A stretch of DNA of 64,000 nt from Elusimicrobiota bacterium (GCA_027452025.1 DAIDHI010000069.1:1-64000); one strand, 5' to 3'; numbered from the stretch's first letter, positions 33,771 through 42,166 are shown. Translations and numbers: made by a program. Notes: generated from the sequence alone by a model not told the origin.

Positions 33771-34493
33771 TTGAACAAGTTCCTGATCGGGCTGCGCAGC
33801 GCCGCTCTTTGGGCCGTCGAGGTCCTTCATTTCGCCTTCGGCGCGGCGGCCATGATCCTGCTCAGCTTCTTGGTGGAGCCCGGGCGCCTGGAGGCCCCGC
33901 TGCGCGCCTTCTGCCGCAACGTCGTGCGCCTGGCCGGCGTGCGCTACGAGGTCCGCGTCTCGCCTGGGTTCGACGCCTCGCGGCCCTCATTCTTCGTTCC
34001 CAACCACGTCAACCTCTTCGACCCGTTCGTCCTGTATCCGGCGCTCCCGGGCCGCACCCGCGGCCTGGAGCTCGAGTCGCACTTCCGCATCCCCTTCTAC
34101 GGACGCCTCGTCCGGCGCTTCGGGAACGTCCCCGTCCCCAAGCTCAAGGCGCCCTCCGACCTCATGCGCATGTGGCGGCGGGCCAAAGCCGCCCTGGACT
34201 GCGGCCTGAGCCTGGTCGTCTTTCCCGAGGGCACGCGCACGCGCACCGGGCGCGTCGGGCCCTTCAAGGACGGCGTGTTTCGCATGGCCGTCGAGTTCGG
34301 CGCGCCCATCACTCCCGTGACGATCGAGGGGGCCTTCGCCTTCAACAACCGCCACAGCTGGCTGCTGCGCCCTTCCCGCATCGTCGTCCATGTCCACGAC
34401 ACCATCGACACCACGGGCCTGACCCGCCGGGACGTCCCGGCGATGATGACGCGCGTGCGCGCCATCATCGCCGGCCCGGTGGGCGCCGACTAG
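33771..34493 (+). CDS. plsC: 1-acyl-sn-glycerol-3-phosphate acyltransferase (PlsC family)
   Basis: Makes phosphatidic acid from lysophosphatidic acid at the membrane. Starts with TTG (NKFLIGLRSAALWAVEVL), an N-terminal membrane helix, then the NHxxxxD catalytic motif in VPNHVNLFDPFVL and FPEGTRTRTGRVGPFKDG. At 240 aa it is of normal length. Its stop is followed at once by the stop of the convergent secreted-protein gene. Confidence 0.92.
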   Translation: MNKFLIGLRSAALWAVEVLHFAFGAAAMILLSFLVEPGRLEAPLRAFCRNVVRLAGVRYEVRVSPGFDASRPSFFVPNHVNLFDPFVLYPALPGRTRGLELESHFRIPFYGRLVRRFGNVPVPKLKAPSDLMRMWRRAKAALDCGLSLVVFPEGTRTRTGRVGPFKDGVFRMAVEFGAPITPVTIEGAFAFNNRHSWLLRPSRIVVHVHDTIDTTGLTRRDVPAMMTRVRAIIAGPVGAD

Positions 34494-36461
34494 CTATTTC
34501 TGGCCGGCGCCGGAGGTCGAGGCCAGGCCCGAGGGGTTGATCTCGCGCACGCTCATGTCCTTGTAGATGAGGCCGTTGGCGCCGACGTCGTCGCTCCTCC
34601 AGTAGACGGTGGCGTTGGGCTCGCCGGACTCCGAGCCCGGCCGCGCGTTGCTGTTGGTCAGGCGCAGCGCCGGATCGATGCCGGCGGCGCACGCCACGCC
34701 GCCGACTCCGAAGTTAGCGCCGGTGTCCTCGAGCTCATTGACCTTCTGCCACTGGCCGCCGCTCTTGCCTCCGGTGACGTCCAGGTAGGACTCCAGCTTG
34801 ACGTCGCCGTTGGGCAGGTCGTAGACCACGAGCTTGTAGCCGATCCATTGGTTGCGCGGCAGGCCCGTCGCCCACATCTGCTTGTTGAACTGCCAGGGAG
34901 CCACGGAATTCGGGTGGTGGGTCTCCTTTTCGAAGTCGATATGGCCGTCGTAGCGGAAGCGCGCGTCGTTGCCGCGCGTGTCGCACTCGTTGGTCGTGTC
35001 GCTGATGCCGGCGGGATACGCGGCGTGGTTGGTGCGCGCCACGCCCTCGATGCCGCCGTAGTCGGTGCCGGCGTCGCCCACGCGCATGGCGTAGACGGTC
35101 ATCTCGACGTTGTGCCAGCTGTCGGGCTGGTTGGGGTCGTGGATGTACATCCGGGGCGTCGAGCCGGAGATGTAGAACAGGCCCTTGCCGTCCACGTTGT
35201 AGGTCGCGTTTCCATGGGCGGCGTCGAACCACGGGTCCTGCGGGTCGGTGGAGTAGCCAAACGTCCGCGGCACGCCGTTATCCCACTTGGAGAACCACTC
35301 CTTGCCGCCCGACATCGTCGGATAGATCTCCGAGATGCCCCACTTGTCCGTTCCGCCCTGCGGCGTCGCGACGGGCCCGGGAGAGATCTCGCTGGTGATC
35401 AAGTCGTTGCCCGGATTGATCGAGGGCACCGAGGGCGTGGCGTTGATGCCCGCCGGAGGAGTCGCCGGGGCCGAGCCGCTCGTCGTGACGGTCGGCACGC
35501 TCCCGGTCGCAGCGGAGGCGCCCGTCGAGCCCGAAGAGCCGCTCGAAGTCGAGCCCCCCGCCGAGCCCGTGGAGGTCGATCCCGTGGACGTGCCCGTGGA
35601 GCCGCTCGTAGAGCCCTGCACCATGGTGCCGCACGTCGGCGTCACGGCGGTCGGGCCGCTGGACCCTCCGGTCAGGACGATCGCCTCGGAGGCCGTGCCG
35701 AGCGTGTTGCCGGAGGAATCCAAAGCCAGGGCCTTGATCGTGTGGTTTCCGTTATAGCCGTTTTGCGACCACCAGTTCAGGCTGAAGGGAGCCGCGCTGG
35801 CCGTGCCGAGCCGCGTGCCGTCGATCCACCACTGCACGCTGGAGACGTTAGAGCCGACCGCGGCGGTCAAAGCCGTGGGGCCGCCCGTGATGTCCTGGCA
35901 GTAGACGGGATTGGTGATCGCGACCGCCGCGGAGCTTGCGCCGCCGGAGGAAGCCGGCGCGGGGGCAGGGGCCGGCGCGGGCGCCGGAGCGGGAGCCGGC
36001 GCGGGCGCCGGGACAGGAGCCGGCGCCGGAACCGGGGCGGGTGCTGGAGCGAGGGAGCCGCCCGAGCAGGCCGGCGTCACGCTGGAGGGACCGCTCGAGC
36101 CGCCGGTCAGGACGATCGCCGTCGCCGAGGTCCCGAGCGTGGCCCCGCCGGGCCCCAAGGCCACGGCCTTGATCGTGTGGTTGCCGTTGTAGCCGTTCTG
36201 AGACCACCACTTCAGGCTGAACGGCGCCGAAGCGGCCGTGCCGAGCAGCGCGCCGTCGTTCCACCACTGCACGCCGGTCACGCCGGCGCCGACGGTCGCC
36301 GTGAGCATGGTCGGGCCGCCGGTGATCGTCTGGCAGTACGTCGGATTGGTGATGGCCACGGCCGCCGAGGCCGTCGTCGCCGCGGAAGCGCTCGAGGCGG
36401 GCCCGAGGGCCAGCGCCGCGGCCAACGCGAGACGGCAGGTCTTGTTCGCTCTCATCATCAA
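34494..36461 (-). CDS. Large secreted protein: two repeated Ig/CBM-like modules and a C-terminal beta-rich domain
   Basis: A 655-aa protein with a signal peptide (ends near SSASA-AT). Two copies of a roughly 95-residue module, each containing VAITNPxYCQ and SLxWWSQNGYNGNHTIKA, are separated by a PAPAPVPAPA linker of about 45 residues. A Ser/Gly/Thr-rich linker leads to a C-terminal domain of about 300 residues with Trp/Tyr-rich segments (KWGISEIYPTMSGGKEWFSKW, HIDFEKETHHPN, QMWATGLPRNQWIGYKLVVYD) that looks like a jelly-roll carbohydrate-active or binding domain. This is a surface or secreted glycan-acting protein by inference; no enzyme family can be fixed. GGAAGG lies before the ATG. Confidence 0.7.
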   Translation of the reverse strand: MMMRANKTCRLALAAALALGPASSASAATTASAAVAITNPTYCQTITGGPTMLTATVGAGVTGVQWWNDGALLGTAASAPFSLKWWSQNGYNGNHTIKAVALGPGGATLGTSATAIVLTGGSSGPSSVTPACSGGSLAPAPAPVPAPAPVPAPAPAPAPAPAPAPAPAPASSGGASSAAVAITNPVYCQDITGGPTALTAAVGSNVSSVQWWIDGTRLGTASAAPFSLNWWSQNGYNGNHTIKALALDSSGNTLGTASEAIVLTGGSSGPTAVTPTCGTMVQGSTSGSTGTSTGSTSTGSAGGSTSSGSSGSTGASAATGSVPTVTTSGSAPATPPAGINATPSVPSINPGNDLITSEISPGPVATPQGGTDKWGISEIYPTMSGGKEWFSKWDNGVPRTFGYSTDPQDPWFDAAHGNATYNVDGKGLFYISGSTPRMYIHDPNQPDSWHNVEMTVYAMRVGDAGTDYGGIEGVARTNHAAYPAGISDTTNECDTRGNDARFRYDGHIDFEKETHHPNSVAPWQFNKQMWATGLPRNQWIGYKLVVYDLPNGDVKLESYLDVTGGKSGGQWQKVNELEDTGANFGVGGVACAAGIDPALRLTNSNARPGSESGEPNATVYWRSDDVGANGLIYKDMSVREINPSGLASTSGAGQK

Positions 36462-36572
36462 GGAACCTTCCTTTTAAATTACGGGCGCAAGCCCGCGGAC
36501 TTGCCTGGGAGGTCGTTGACGGGGCGGGCTCGCGCGGCGAGCCGGACATCAACTTGGCTGCATGGTCCCAAA

Positions 36573-36597
36573 CCGGCCCGCGGCGGCGCAAGGCCGG
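36573..36597. other. Hairpin in the leader of the secreted-protein gene
   Basis: CCGGCC/GGCCGG stem (36573-36578, 36592-36597) in the 191-base gap 36462-36652. No known riboswitch motif was recognised here; otherwise the gap is featureless. Confidence 0.35.
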
Positions 36598-36652
36598 CTT
36601 AACATCCGGTTGATCGACGACTAACAACTTCGAAACATCGTTTTGGTAAGGT

Positions 36653-36976
36653 CTACGAGCCAGCTGGCAGACGCCGCGGCACCGAGTTGGACTTGCTCAG
36701 TCCCCGGACGGTCTCTTGGATCACGGCGATGGCGGCTTCAACGGCGTCGCGCTGGGCCTTGCGCCGATGCACCGTCGCGATCTTGGCGCCCGCAAGGGCC
36801 TCGCGCTCCTCGAACGACGCGCCGGCCGGCGCAAAGCGCGGCGCGGCGGCCAGCTGCCCGCTGCGACGGATCGCGGCGATCGCCGAAGCCGGGTCTCCCA
36901 GCAGCTGAGCGCCCAGGTCCTGGAGGATCTCCAGGCAGATCATCAAGTTCTCTATTCCGGTGAGTTGAGACGGCAT
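36653..36976 (-). CDS. Hypothetical helical protein
   Basis: A 107-aa protein, MPSQLTGIENLMICLEILQD..., Ala-rich and predicted helical, with a basic C-terminus. No family recognised. The ATG at 36976 has GGAGGACGT directly upstream and a TACACT -10 at 37020-37025, so the much longer open frame to 37654 (opposite the caspase gene) is rejected. It is divergent from the caspase-like gene. Confidence 0.65.
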   Translation of the reverse strand: MPSQLTGIENLMICLEILQDLGAQLLGDPASAIAAIRRSGQLAAAPRFAPAGASFEEREALAGAKIATVHRRKAQRDAVEAAIAVIQETVRGLSKSNSVPRRLPAGS

Positions 36977-37076
36977 ACGTCCTCCGTGTAGCGTGAATTT
37001 GACGTCCGAGCGACGATTCAGTGTACCGCCGCGGTGTTGGAACCGTTTGACGTTCTTGTAAATTCTCGCGGTCTCC

Positions 37077-37105
37077 TTGACAGTCCCGGCGGGCGGGGTT
37101 ACACT
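37077..37105 (+). promoter_or_regulatory. Promoter of the caspase-like gene
   Basis: TTGACA (37077-37082), 17-base spacer, TACACT (37100-37105), 14 bases before the ATG at 37120. It matches the kinase promoter in both hexamers and spacing. Confidence 0.75.
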
Positions 37106-37119
37106 GACCTGCGCCTCCA

Positions 37120-38325
37120 ATGGCATCGAGAGTTCTGGCCTGCGCCGCGGCACTCCTCTTCTCAGCCTCCGTGCTGCGCGCCCAATGGCCCGGCCGAGAC
37201 GACGACGACCAGAGGCCCCGGCCCTGGCGCGACCGCCGCGATTTCCGACCGGACGAGCGCTACGGGCCAGATGGATACCCGGGGCCTTACGGCTATCCGC
37301 CGGCCCCGTCCTACCAGTACCCGCCGCCACAACCGGAAGGCTTCCAGCCGCCCGAACCCCAGGACTCGAGCGACCAACCGCCGCCGGCCTATGACTATGC
37401 GCCGCCGCAGCCCGAGAGCTTCCAGCCGCCGCCTCCGCCGGCGGGTCCTCCGCCGTCGCACACCGGCACCATCGAATGGACGGACGGTTCGCCGAGTCAG
37501 GCGCCCGCGCAAGACGCCGCCCGGACGATCCGGCAACCGGATTCGGACGCGGACTCATCGAGCGTCGATATCCCCACTTATTCGGACTCACAGAACCCGC
37601 ACGATTACGCCCTGGTCGTCGGCATCGAGAAATACGCAAGCCTCCCCGAAGCACAGTTCGCCCTCCACGACGCCAAGGCGATGTATGCCCATCTCCTCGC
37701 CATGGGCTATCCCGCCCGCAACGTCGTGCTCCTGACGGGGGACGACGCCAGCCGCGCGAGCATCGTCAAGGACATGACCTGGCTTTCCAACCACGCTCGC
37801 AAGGACTCGACGGTCTTCTTCTACTACTCCGGCCACGGCGCTCCCGACCCGACGACGGGCGAGGCCTACCTGGTCCCCTTCGACGGCGACCCGCAGTACC
37901 TGCGCGACACCGGCTACCCGGTCAAGACGCTCTACGCCAAGCTCGCCGCGCTCAAGGCCAAGCGCGTCTTCGTCGCCCTCGACTCCTGCTTTTCCGGAGC
38001 CGGCGGGCGCTCCGTGCTCGCCAAGGGCATCAGGCCGCTGGTCACGAAGATCGACATGGGCTACGCCCCGGGAGGCCGCGTGATCGCGCTCAGCGCCAGC
38101 GCGGGAAACCAGATCTCCGGCGTCGACGACGCTCAGAGCCACGGCCTCTTCACCTATTACCTGCTCAAGGGACTCAACGGCGCCGCGCAGGACAAGGACG
38201 GGCACGTGAGCGTGCAGGCGCTCTACGATTATCTGACGCCGAAGGTGGAGGACGCGGCCCGCCGGGACAACCGCTCGCAGTCTCCGCAGCTGATGCCGGC
38301 CGACGCGCGTGCGCTGCTGCGCTGA
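37120..38325 (+). CDS. Secreted caspase-family (C14, metacaspase-like) protease
   Basis: A 401-aa protein with a signal peptide (ends near VLRAQ), a Pro/Gln/Tyr-rich disordered region (about 25-160; PPPQPEGFQPPE repeated with variation), then a p20-type caspase domain: DYALVVGIEKYASLPEA, catalytic His in FFYYSGHGAP, catalytic Cys in FVALDSCFSGAGG, and SASAGNQIS. Caspase-like proteases cut after Arg/Lys or Asp; specificity here is unknown. Export is unusual for programmed-death roles and suggests envelope or extracellular processing. An extra frame through this gene into the tRNA is an artefact. Confidence 0.9.
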   Translation: MASRVLACAAALLFSASVLRAQWPGRDDDDQRPRPWRDRRDFRPDERYGPDGYPGPYGYPPAPSYQYPPPQPEGFQPPEPQDSSDQPPPAYDYAPPQPESFQPPPPPAGPPPSHTGTIEWTDGSPSQAPAQDAARTIRQPDSDADSSSVDIPTYSDSQNPHDYALVVGIEKYASLPEAQFALHDAKAMYAHLLAMGYPARNVVLLTGDDASRASIVKDMTWLSNHARKDSTVFFYYSGHGAPDPTTGEAYLVPFDGDPQYLRDTGYPVKTLYAKLAALKAKRVFVALDSCFSGAGGRSVLAKGIRPLVTKIDMGYAPGGRVIALSASAGNQISGVDDAQSHGLFTYYLLKGLNGAAQDKDGHVSVQALYDYLTPKVEDAARRDNRSQSPQLMPADARALLR

Positions 38326-38330
38326 GGAAG

Positions 38331-38405
38331 TGGTGGGCCGTGAGGGATTCGAACCCCCGACCTTAGTCGTGTAAGGACTCTGCTCTACCGCTGAGCTAAC
38401 GGCCC
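38331..38405 (-). tRNA. tRNA-Val (anticodon UAC)
   Basis: Cloverleaf on the minus strand: acceptor GGGCCGU/ACGGCCC, D-arm GCUCAGCGGUAGAGC, anticodon loop CUUACAC (anticodon UAC, valine), T-arm with GGUUCGAAUC. The 3' CCA is encoded. The top pair of the anticodon stem is G-A, a mild irregularity. A TAGAAT -10 lies about 12 bases upstream. Confidence 0.93.
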
Positions 38406-38467
38406 GCAATGGGATTCTAGCACATGAGGATTTTTAGCGCTCCGATCGCCCGGGCCCGGTTCAACTG

Positions 38468-39361
38468 ATGCTCGTCCCGGCCCTCTACGCCCTGATCTGC
38501 CTCATCTGGGGCTCGACGTGGCTGGTCATCAAGCTCGGCATGGATGGAGTGCCGCCGTTTCTCGCCGCCGGGCTGCGCTTTTGCCTGGCCTCGGCCGTCC
38601 TGTTCGCCCTCGTCTGGCTGCGCCGCACGCGCCTGTCGCTTTCCCGCGACGACAAGATCGCCGTCGCCTCGTGCGGCCTTCTCAGCTTCATGATCTCCTA
38701 CGCCTGCGTCTACTGGTCCGAGCAGTATATCTCCAGCGGCCTGGCCGCCGTGCTCTACTGCACGATGCCGTTGGGCGTGGCGCTGCTCAGCCGCTTCTGG
38801 ACCAAGTCGGAAACGCTGTCGCCGCGCAAGGTCGCCGGCATCGCGACGGCGATGGCGGGCACTCTCGTCCTGTTTTGGCCCGGCGCGGGAGTGTCCCGCG
38901 CGCAGGCGCTGGGCATGGCCGTGGCGCTGTTTTCCGTAGGCGCGGCCGCCGTCAACCTGGTCATCGTCAAGCGCCACTCCAAGCACAGCGACATCTTCCT
39001 GCTCAACGCCTGCGGCATGGGCATCGGCGCGACGGGCCTGCTGACTCTGAGCGCGCTGTCGGAGTCGTGGTCGACGCTTTCCTGGAACCGGACCAACGTC
39101 CTGGCCATCGTCTATCTCGCGCTGATCGGCTCGGTGGCGGCCTTTCTGTCCTATTACCGCCTTATAAAGGAACTGGACGCGACGACCCTGAGCCTGGTCA
39201 CCCTGATCTTTCCCGTCGTCGCCGTCGTCCTCGGGTGGCTGGTGCGCCACGAGACGATGTCGGCGGGAACTTTCCTCGGGATGCTCGTCGTCTTCGCCGG
39301 CGTCGCCGTCAGCCTCTTGCCCGCCAAAGGGCGGCGGGCAAAGCCCGCCAATTTGCTATAA
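38468..39361 (+). CDS. EamA/DMT-family transporter
   Basis: A 297-aa protein with ten predicted membrane helices in two EamA repeats; the start LVPALYALICLIWGSTWLVIKLG and SFMISYACVYWSEQYISSGLAAVLYCTMP are typical. Probably exports a small metabolite or amino acid; the substrate cannot be read. Its TAA stop lies inside the TATAAT box of the downstream tRNA-Asp. Confidence 0.9.
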   Translation: MLVPALYALICLIWGSTWLVIKLGMDGVPPFLAAGLRFCLASAVLFALVWLRRTRLSLSRDDKIAVASCGLLSFMISYACVYWSEQYISSGLAAVLYCTMPLGVALLSRFWTKSETLSPRKVAGIATAMAGTLVLFWPGAGVSRAQALGMAVALFSVGAAAVNLVIVKRHSKHSDIFLLNACGMGIGATGLLTLSALSESWSTLSWNRTNVLAIVYLALIGSVAAFLSYYRLIKELDATTLSLVTLIFPVVAVVLGWLVRHETMSAGTFLGMLVVFAGVAVSLLPAKGRRAKPANLL

Positions 39362-39371
39362 TTTCGGCCCT

Positions 39372-39448
39372 GGGGTCGTAGTGTAGCGGCCTAACACGCT
39401 GCCCTGTCAAGGCAGAGATCGCGGGTTCAAATCCCGTCGACCCCGCCA
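39372..39448 (+). tRNA. tRNA-Asp (anticodon GUC)
   Basis: Acceptor GGGGUCG/CGACCCC, anticodon stem-loop CUGCCCUGUCAAGGCAG (GUC, aspartate), T-arm CGGGUUCAAAUCCCG, discriminator G and encoded CCA. A TATAAT lies at 39357-39362, about 10 bases upstream. tRNA 3' ends are common integration sites, and the restriction-modification island begins about 240 bases downstream. Confidence 0.96.
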
Positions 39449-39466
39449 GTTTCAGCTCCAACTGAA

Positions 39467-39499
39467 CCCGCCCCCTGAGTCGCTAATTCAGGGGGCGGG
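39467..39499 (+). terminator. Hairpin after tRNA-Asp
   Basis: Perfect 12-base stem (39467-39478, 39488-39499) with a 9-base loop, 18 bases after the tRNA. No T-run follows, so Rho-independent termination is uncertain; processing or boundary functions are possible. The remaining gap to 39680 shows no gene; a small minus-strand open frame there lacks coding character. Confidence 0.5.
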
Positions 39500-39680
39500 C
39501 CGCTTCCCTCCCCCTTCGGCGCCTCCACCCCCTTGAGTCCGGCGCCGGGCCTGCCATCGATGCCGATCGCGACCCTCAGGCCCGAGAGCCGGACCGGGCC
39601 CACGAGCGCCGCCGCGCAAGGGAACCTGCGGAGGGGGTCGCTCGTATATACTTAGGGAGGCGCGGGAAGCCAGGAACGGC

Positions 39681-39697
39681 AAATGATATAATCATTT
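39681..39697 (+). promoter_or_regulatory. Palindromic operator over the -10 box of the RM operon
   Basis: AAATGATATAATCATTT is a perfect 7+3+7 palindrome whose centre is the TATAAT box (39687-39692), 30 bases upstream of the methyltransferase ATG. This placement suits a repressor or autoregulating methyltransferase/controller protein. No controller gene is present, so self-regulation by the first methyltransferase is one option. Confidence 0.55.
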
Positions 39698-39721
39698 CCG
39701 TCATTTTCCCGTGACATCGCA

Positions 39722-40759
39722 ATGATAGCAGGCGCCAAGAAGCCGTACGTCGCTCACCTCAACACGGCCTTGAAACTGGGCAAGCCGCGCGCGGACGCGC
39801 CGCTCGCGCTGGACTTGTTCGCAGGGTGCGGCGGCCTCGCGCTCGGCTTCGAAGTCGCCGGCTTCCGAACGCTCGGCTTCGAAATGGACGCCGACGCCAG
39901 CCGGACCTACGCCAAGAATCTTCACGGCGAATGCCGCCAAATCTTCCTTGAGCCGGGATTGAACCTGGCCGACGGCGCGGATATCATCATCGGCGGCCCC
40001 CCCTGCCAGCCGTTCAGCGTCGGCGGGCTTCAAGAAGGATCGAAAGATCGACGGGACGGCTTCCCCGTTTTCCTGGATGCGGTGCGGCGATATCGGCCGA
40101 AATTGGCCCTGTTCGAGAACGTGCGCGGCATGCTTTATGCTAACAGGCCCTATTTCGAGCAGATCGTGGGACGACTTGAGAGCCTGGGCTACATCGTCGA
40201 AGAGCGGCTTCTCAACGCCGTGCACTACGGCGCGCCTCAGCGTCGGGAGCGCCTGGTCGTAGCGGCACACAAGGGCGGCTGGGAATTCCCGAAGGCCGAG
40301 AACTTCGGCTACACGGCCGGGGACGCCCTCGGCGATCTGCTGAAATCGCTTCCCGAGAATCCGAAGTTCCTGACGGCCAGCATGGACACCTACGTCGCCA
40401 AATACGAGCGGGCGTCCAAGTGCGTGCGGCCCCGCGATCTCCACCTGGACGAATCCAGCCGGACCGTGACCTGCCGGAACCTGAACGGCGCGACCGGCGA
40501 CATGCTGCGCGTGAAGCTGGCCGACGGCCGGCGGCGGCGTCTGACGGTGCGCGAAGGAGCTCGGCTGCAGAGCTTCCCGGATTGGTTCAAGTTCGAAGGA
40601 GCCGAAGGCAGTCAGTTCAACCAAGTCGGCAACGCCGTCCCCCCTCTCATGGCGCGGGCGCTCGGACTCGCGGCCATGCGGTATCTCGCTCTGGCGGACG
40701 ATGAACGGCCCGCGCCCAAACGCTCAGGCCGCCAGCTGACGCTTCTGGAGCATGCCTAG
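39722..40759 (+). CDS. DNA (cytosine-5) methyltransferase, first of the island
   Basis: Adds a methyl group to C5 of cytosine in a specific site, using SAM. Motif I is LDLFAGCGGLALGFE, motif IV GGPPCQPFSVGG (catalytic Cys), motif VI FENVRGML, motif VIII region APQRRERLVV, and motif X NQVGNAVPPLMA. At 345 aa it is of normal length. It overlaps the endonuclease gene by 8 bases, so it is the probable protecting partner. GC is close to the host level here and drops further downstream. Confidence 0.94.
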   Translation: MIAGAKKPYVAHLNTALKLGKPRADAPLALDLFAGCGGLALGFEVAGFRTLGFEMDADASRTYAKNLHGECRQIFLEPGLNLADGADIIIGGPPCQPFSVGGLQEGSKDRRDGFPVFLDAVRRYRPKLALFENVRGMLYANRPYFEQIVGRLESLGYIVEERLLNAVHYGAPQRRERLVVAAHKGGWEFPKAENFGYTAGDALGDLLKSLPENPKFLTASMDTYVAKYERASKCVRPRDLHLDESSRTVTCRNLNGATGDMLRVKLADGRRRRLTVREGARLQSFPDWFKFEGAEGSQFNQVGNAVPPLMARALGLAAMRYLALADDERPAPKRSGRQLTLLEHA

Positions 40760-41750
40760 AAAATCAGCGGCGGAAGCGCGTGTCGATGAAGCGCTGCATA
40801 TTCTCGAAGCGATCCACTTCCCCCTTTCGCTCAAGACGCCCGCCGCCCAAAGACGCCTCGCCCGCATTCTTCTGGCCGTCTGCAAGCTGACGCCCAAGAC
40901 CCCTTGGTCGGCAACCGCCATATGGGAAGGCCCGGACTCCTGGTGCCCGCGCAGCCGGGACATTATCGACTTTCTCAATGCGAATTATGGCGAGCATATC
41001 AGCAAGGGCTCCTATGACGATATCCGCCGGGATAATCTCGAATTCCTGGTCGCGGCGGGCTTGGTCCTCAAAAGCCCGGGGAAGCCGAATGCCTTGCACA
41101 ACGACCCGACGCGCGGCTACGCGATCAACCCTGGCGCGAAAGAGCTGTTTCGGAAGTTCGGAACGCCGGCCTGGCAAAAGGCGCTGGCTTCTTTCCGCGC
41201 GGATTACCCGCGTCTGGACGAGACGCTCCTGCGAAAGCGCGAGCAGAAGAAGATCCCCGTCACGCTGCCCGGAGGCGTCTCAATCGAGCTGCTTGAAGGC
41301 AGCCACAATGAGATTCAGAAGGCCATCGTCGAGGAGTTCCTGCCGCGCTTCGTGCCGGGCGCGGAAGTGCTTTACATCGGCGATTCCGCGCAGAAAACGG
41401 TCTACATCCAGAAGGAGCGCCTGCAAGAGCTGAATTTCTTCGAATTGGCGCATGACCGGCTGCCGGATGTCGTGGTCTATGATCCGAAGCGCAACTGGAT
41501 TTTTCTGATCGAGGCCGTCCACAGCTCCAACCCGGTTTCCCACCTGCGGCATTACCAGCTCGAACAGCTCACGGCCAAGTGCACGGTCGGGATTGTCTTC
41601 GTCAGCGCCTTCAAAGACCGCAAGACGTTCGCCAAATGGATCGGCGAGATCAGCTGGGAGACGGAAGTCTGGCTGGCCGAGTCGCCTGAGCACATGATCC
41701 ATTTCAACGGCGACCGCTTCCTCGGACCGCATCAGAAGCGAGGCCAGTAA
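40752..41750 (+). CDS. BsuBI/PstI-family type II restriction endonuclease
   Basis: A 332-aa protein. The C-terminal half follows the BsuBI/PstI pattern: VLYIGDSAQKTVYIQ, LPDVVVYDPKRNWIFLIEAVHS (the PD...E/D-x-K-type core), VGIVFVSAFKDRKTF, ISWETEVWLAESPEHMIHFNGDRFLGP. The N-terminal half is the helical specificity part of this family. Characterised BsuBI/PstI enzymes cut CTGCAG and are paired with adenine methyltransferases; this one is paired with a cytosine-5 enzyme. Confidence 0.9.
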   Translation: MPRKSAAEARVDEALHILEAIHFPLSLKTPAAQRRLARILLAVCKLTPKTPWSATAIWEGPDSWCPRSRDIIDFLNANYGEHISKGSYDDIRRDNLEFLVAAGLVLKSPGKPNALHNDPTRGYAINPGAKELFRKFGTPAWQKALASFRADYPRLDETLLRKREQKKIPVTLPGGVSIELLEGSHNEIQKAIVEEFLPRFVPGAEVLYIGDSAQKTVYIQKERLQELNFFELAHDRLPDVVVYDPKRNWIFLIEAVHSSNPVSHLRHYQLEQLTAKCTVGIVFVSAFKDRKTFAKWIGEISWETEVWLAESPEHMIHFNGDRFLGPHQKRGQ

Positions 41751-42166
41751 TGGCCGACGTCTTCTCTCGAAGGAAACGGTCCCAAGTGATGTCGCGCATC
41801 CGCGGGCGCGGCAATAAGGCGACAGAACTCACGCTATGCGGCCTGCTACGTGACCACAGAATCACTGGCTGGCGACGCCACCAGAAGCTCCCCGGCACGC
41901 CTGATTTTTCGTTTGTCGCTGAAAAAGTGGCCGTTTTCGCTGACGGATGTTTTTGGCATGGCTGCTCTCCATGCAGCAAGGGCAGGAAACCCGTCAACAA
42001 CGCGGAATACTGGATAGCCAAGATCAAGGCAAACAGGCAACGCGATAGAAGGGCGAACCGCAATCTCAAGAAGAAGGGCTGGAAGGTCGTGAGACTTTGG
42101 GAGCACACGATTGAACGGGAACCGGGAAACGCCGTTGCGAGGATATGCCGCGCGCTAAAGAAATAG
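41750..42166 (+). CDS. vsr: Very short patch repair endonuclease (Vsr)
   Basis: A 138-aa nick-forming endonuclease for T:G mismatches produced by deamination of 5-methylcytosine. Matches VFSRRKRSQVMSRIRGRGNKATE, PGTPDFSF and VFADGCFWHGC (catalytic Asp and zinc-ligand Cys/His), then the C-terminal RLWEHTIE. The ATG overlaps the endonuclease stop (TAATG), and its end overlaps the next methyltransferase by 22 bases. Placed to repair the mutations that both cytosine-5 methyltransferases promote. Confidence 0.94.
   Translation: MADVFSRRKRSQVMSRIRGRGNKATELTLCGLLRDHRITGWRRHQKLPGTPDFSFVAEKVAVFADGCFWHGCSPCSKGRKPVNNAEYWIAKIKANRQRDRRANRNLKKKGWKVVRLWEHTIEREPGNAVARICRALKK

Noticed and set aside
36462..36652. 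Second GEMM riboswitch before the secreted-protein gene
   Set aside because: It has a hairpin but lacks the GGCAAACC and CGCAAAGCC blocks on either strand.
36977..37654. N-terminal extension of the 107-aa hypothetical protein
   Set aside because: The extension is antisense to the caspase gene; GGAGG and a -10 box support the start at 36976.
37476..38366. Open frame through the caspase gene ending in a WWAVRDSNPRP-like tail
   Set aside because: The tail is translation of tRNA-Val, a well-known annotation artefact, and the frame is a shadow of the caspase gene.
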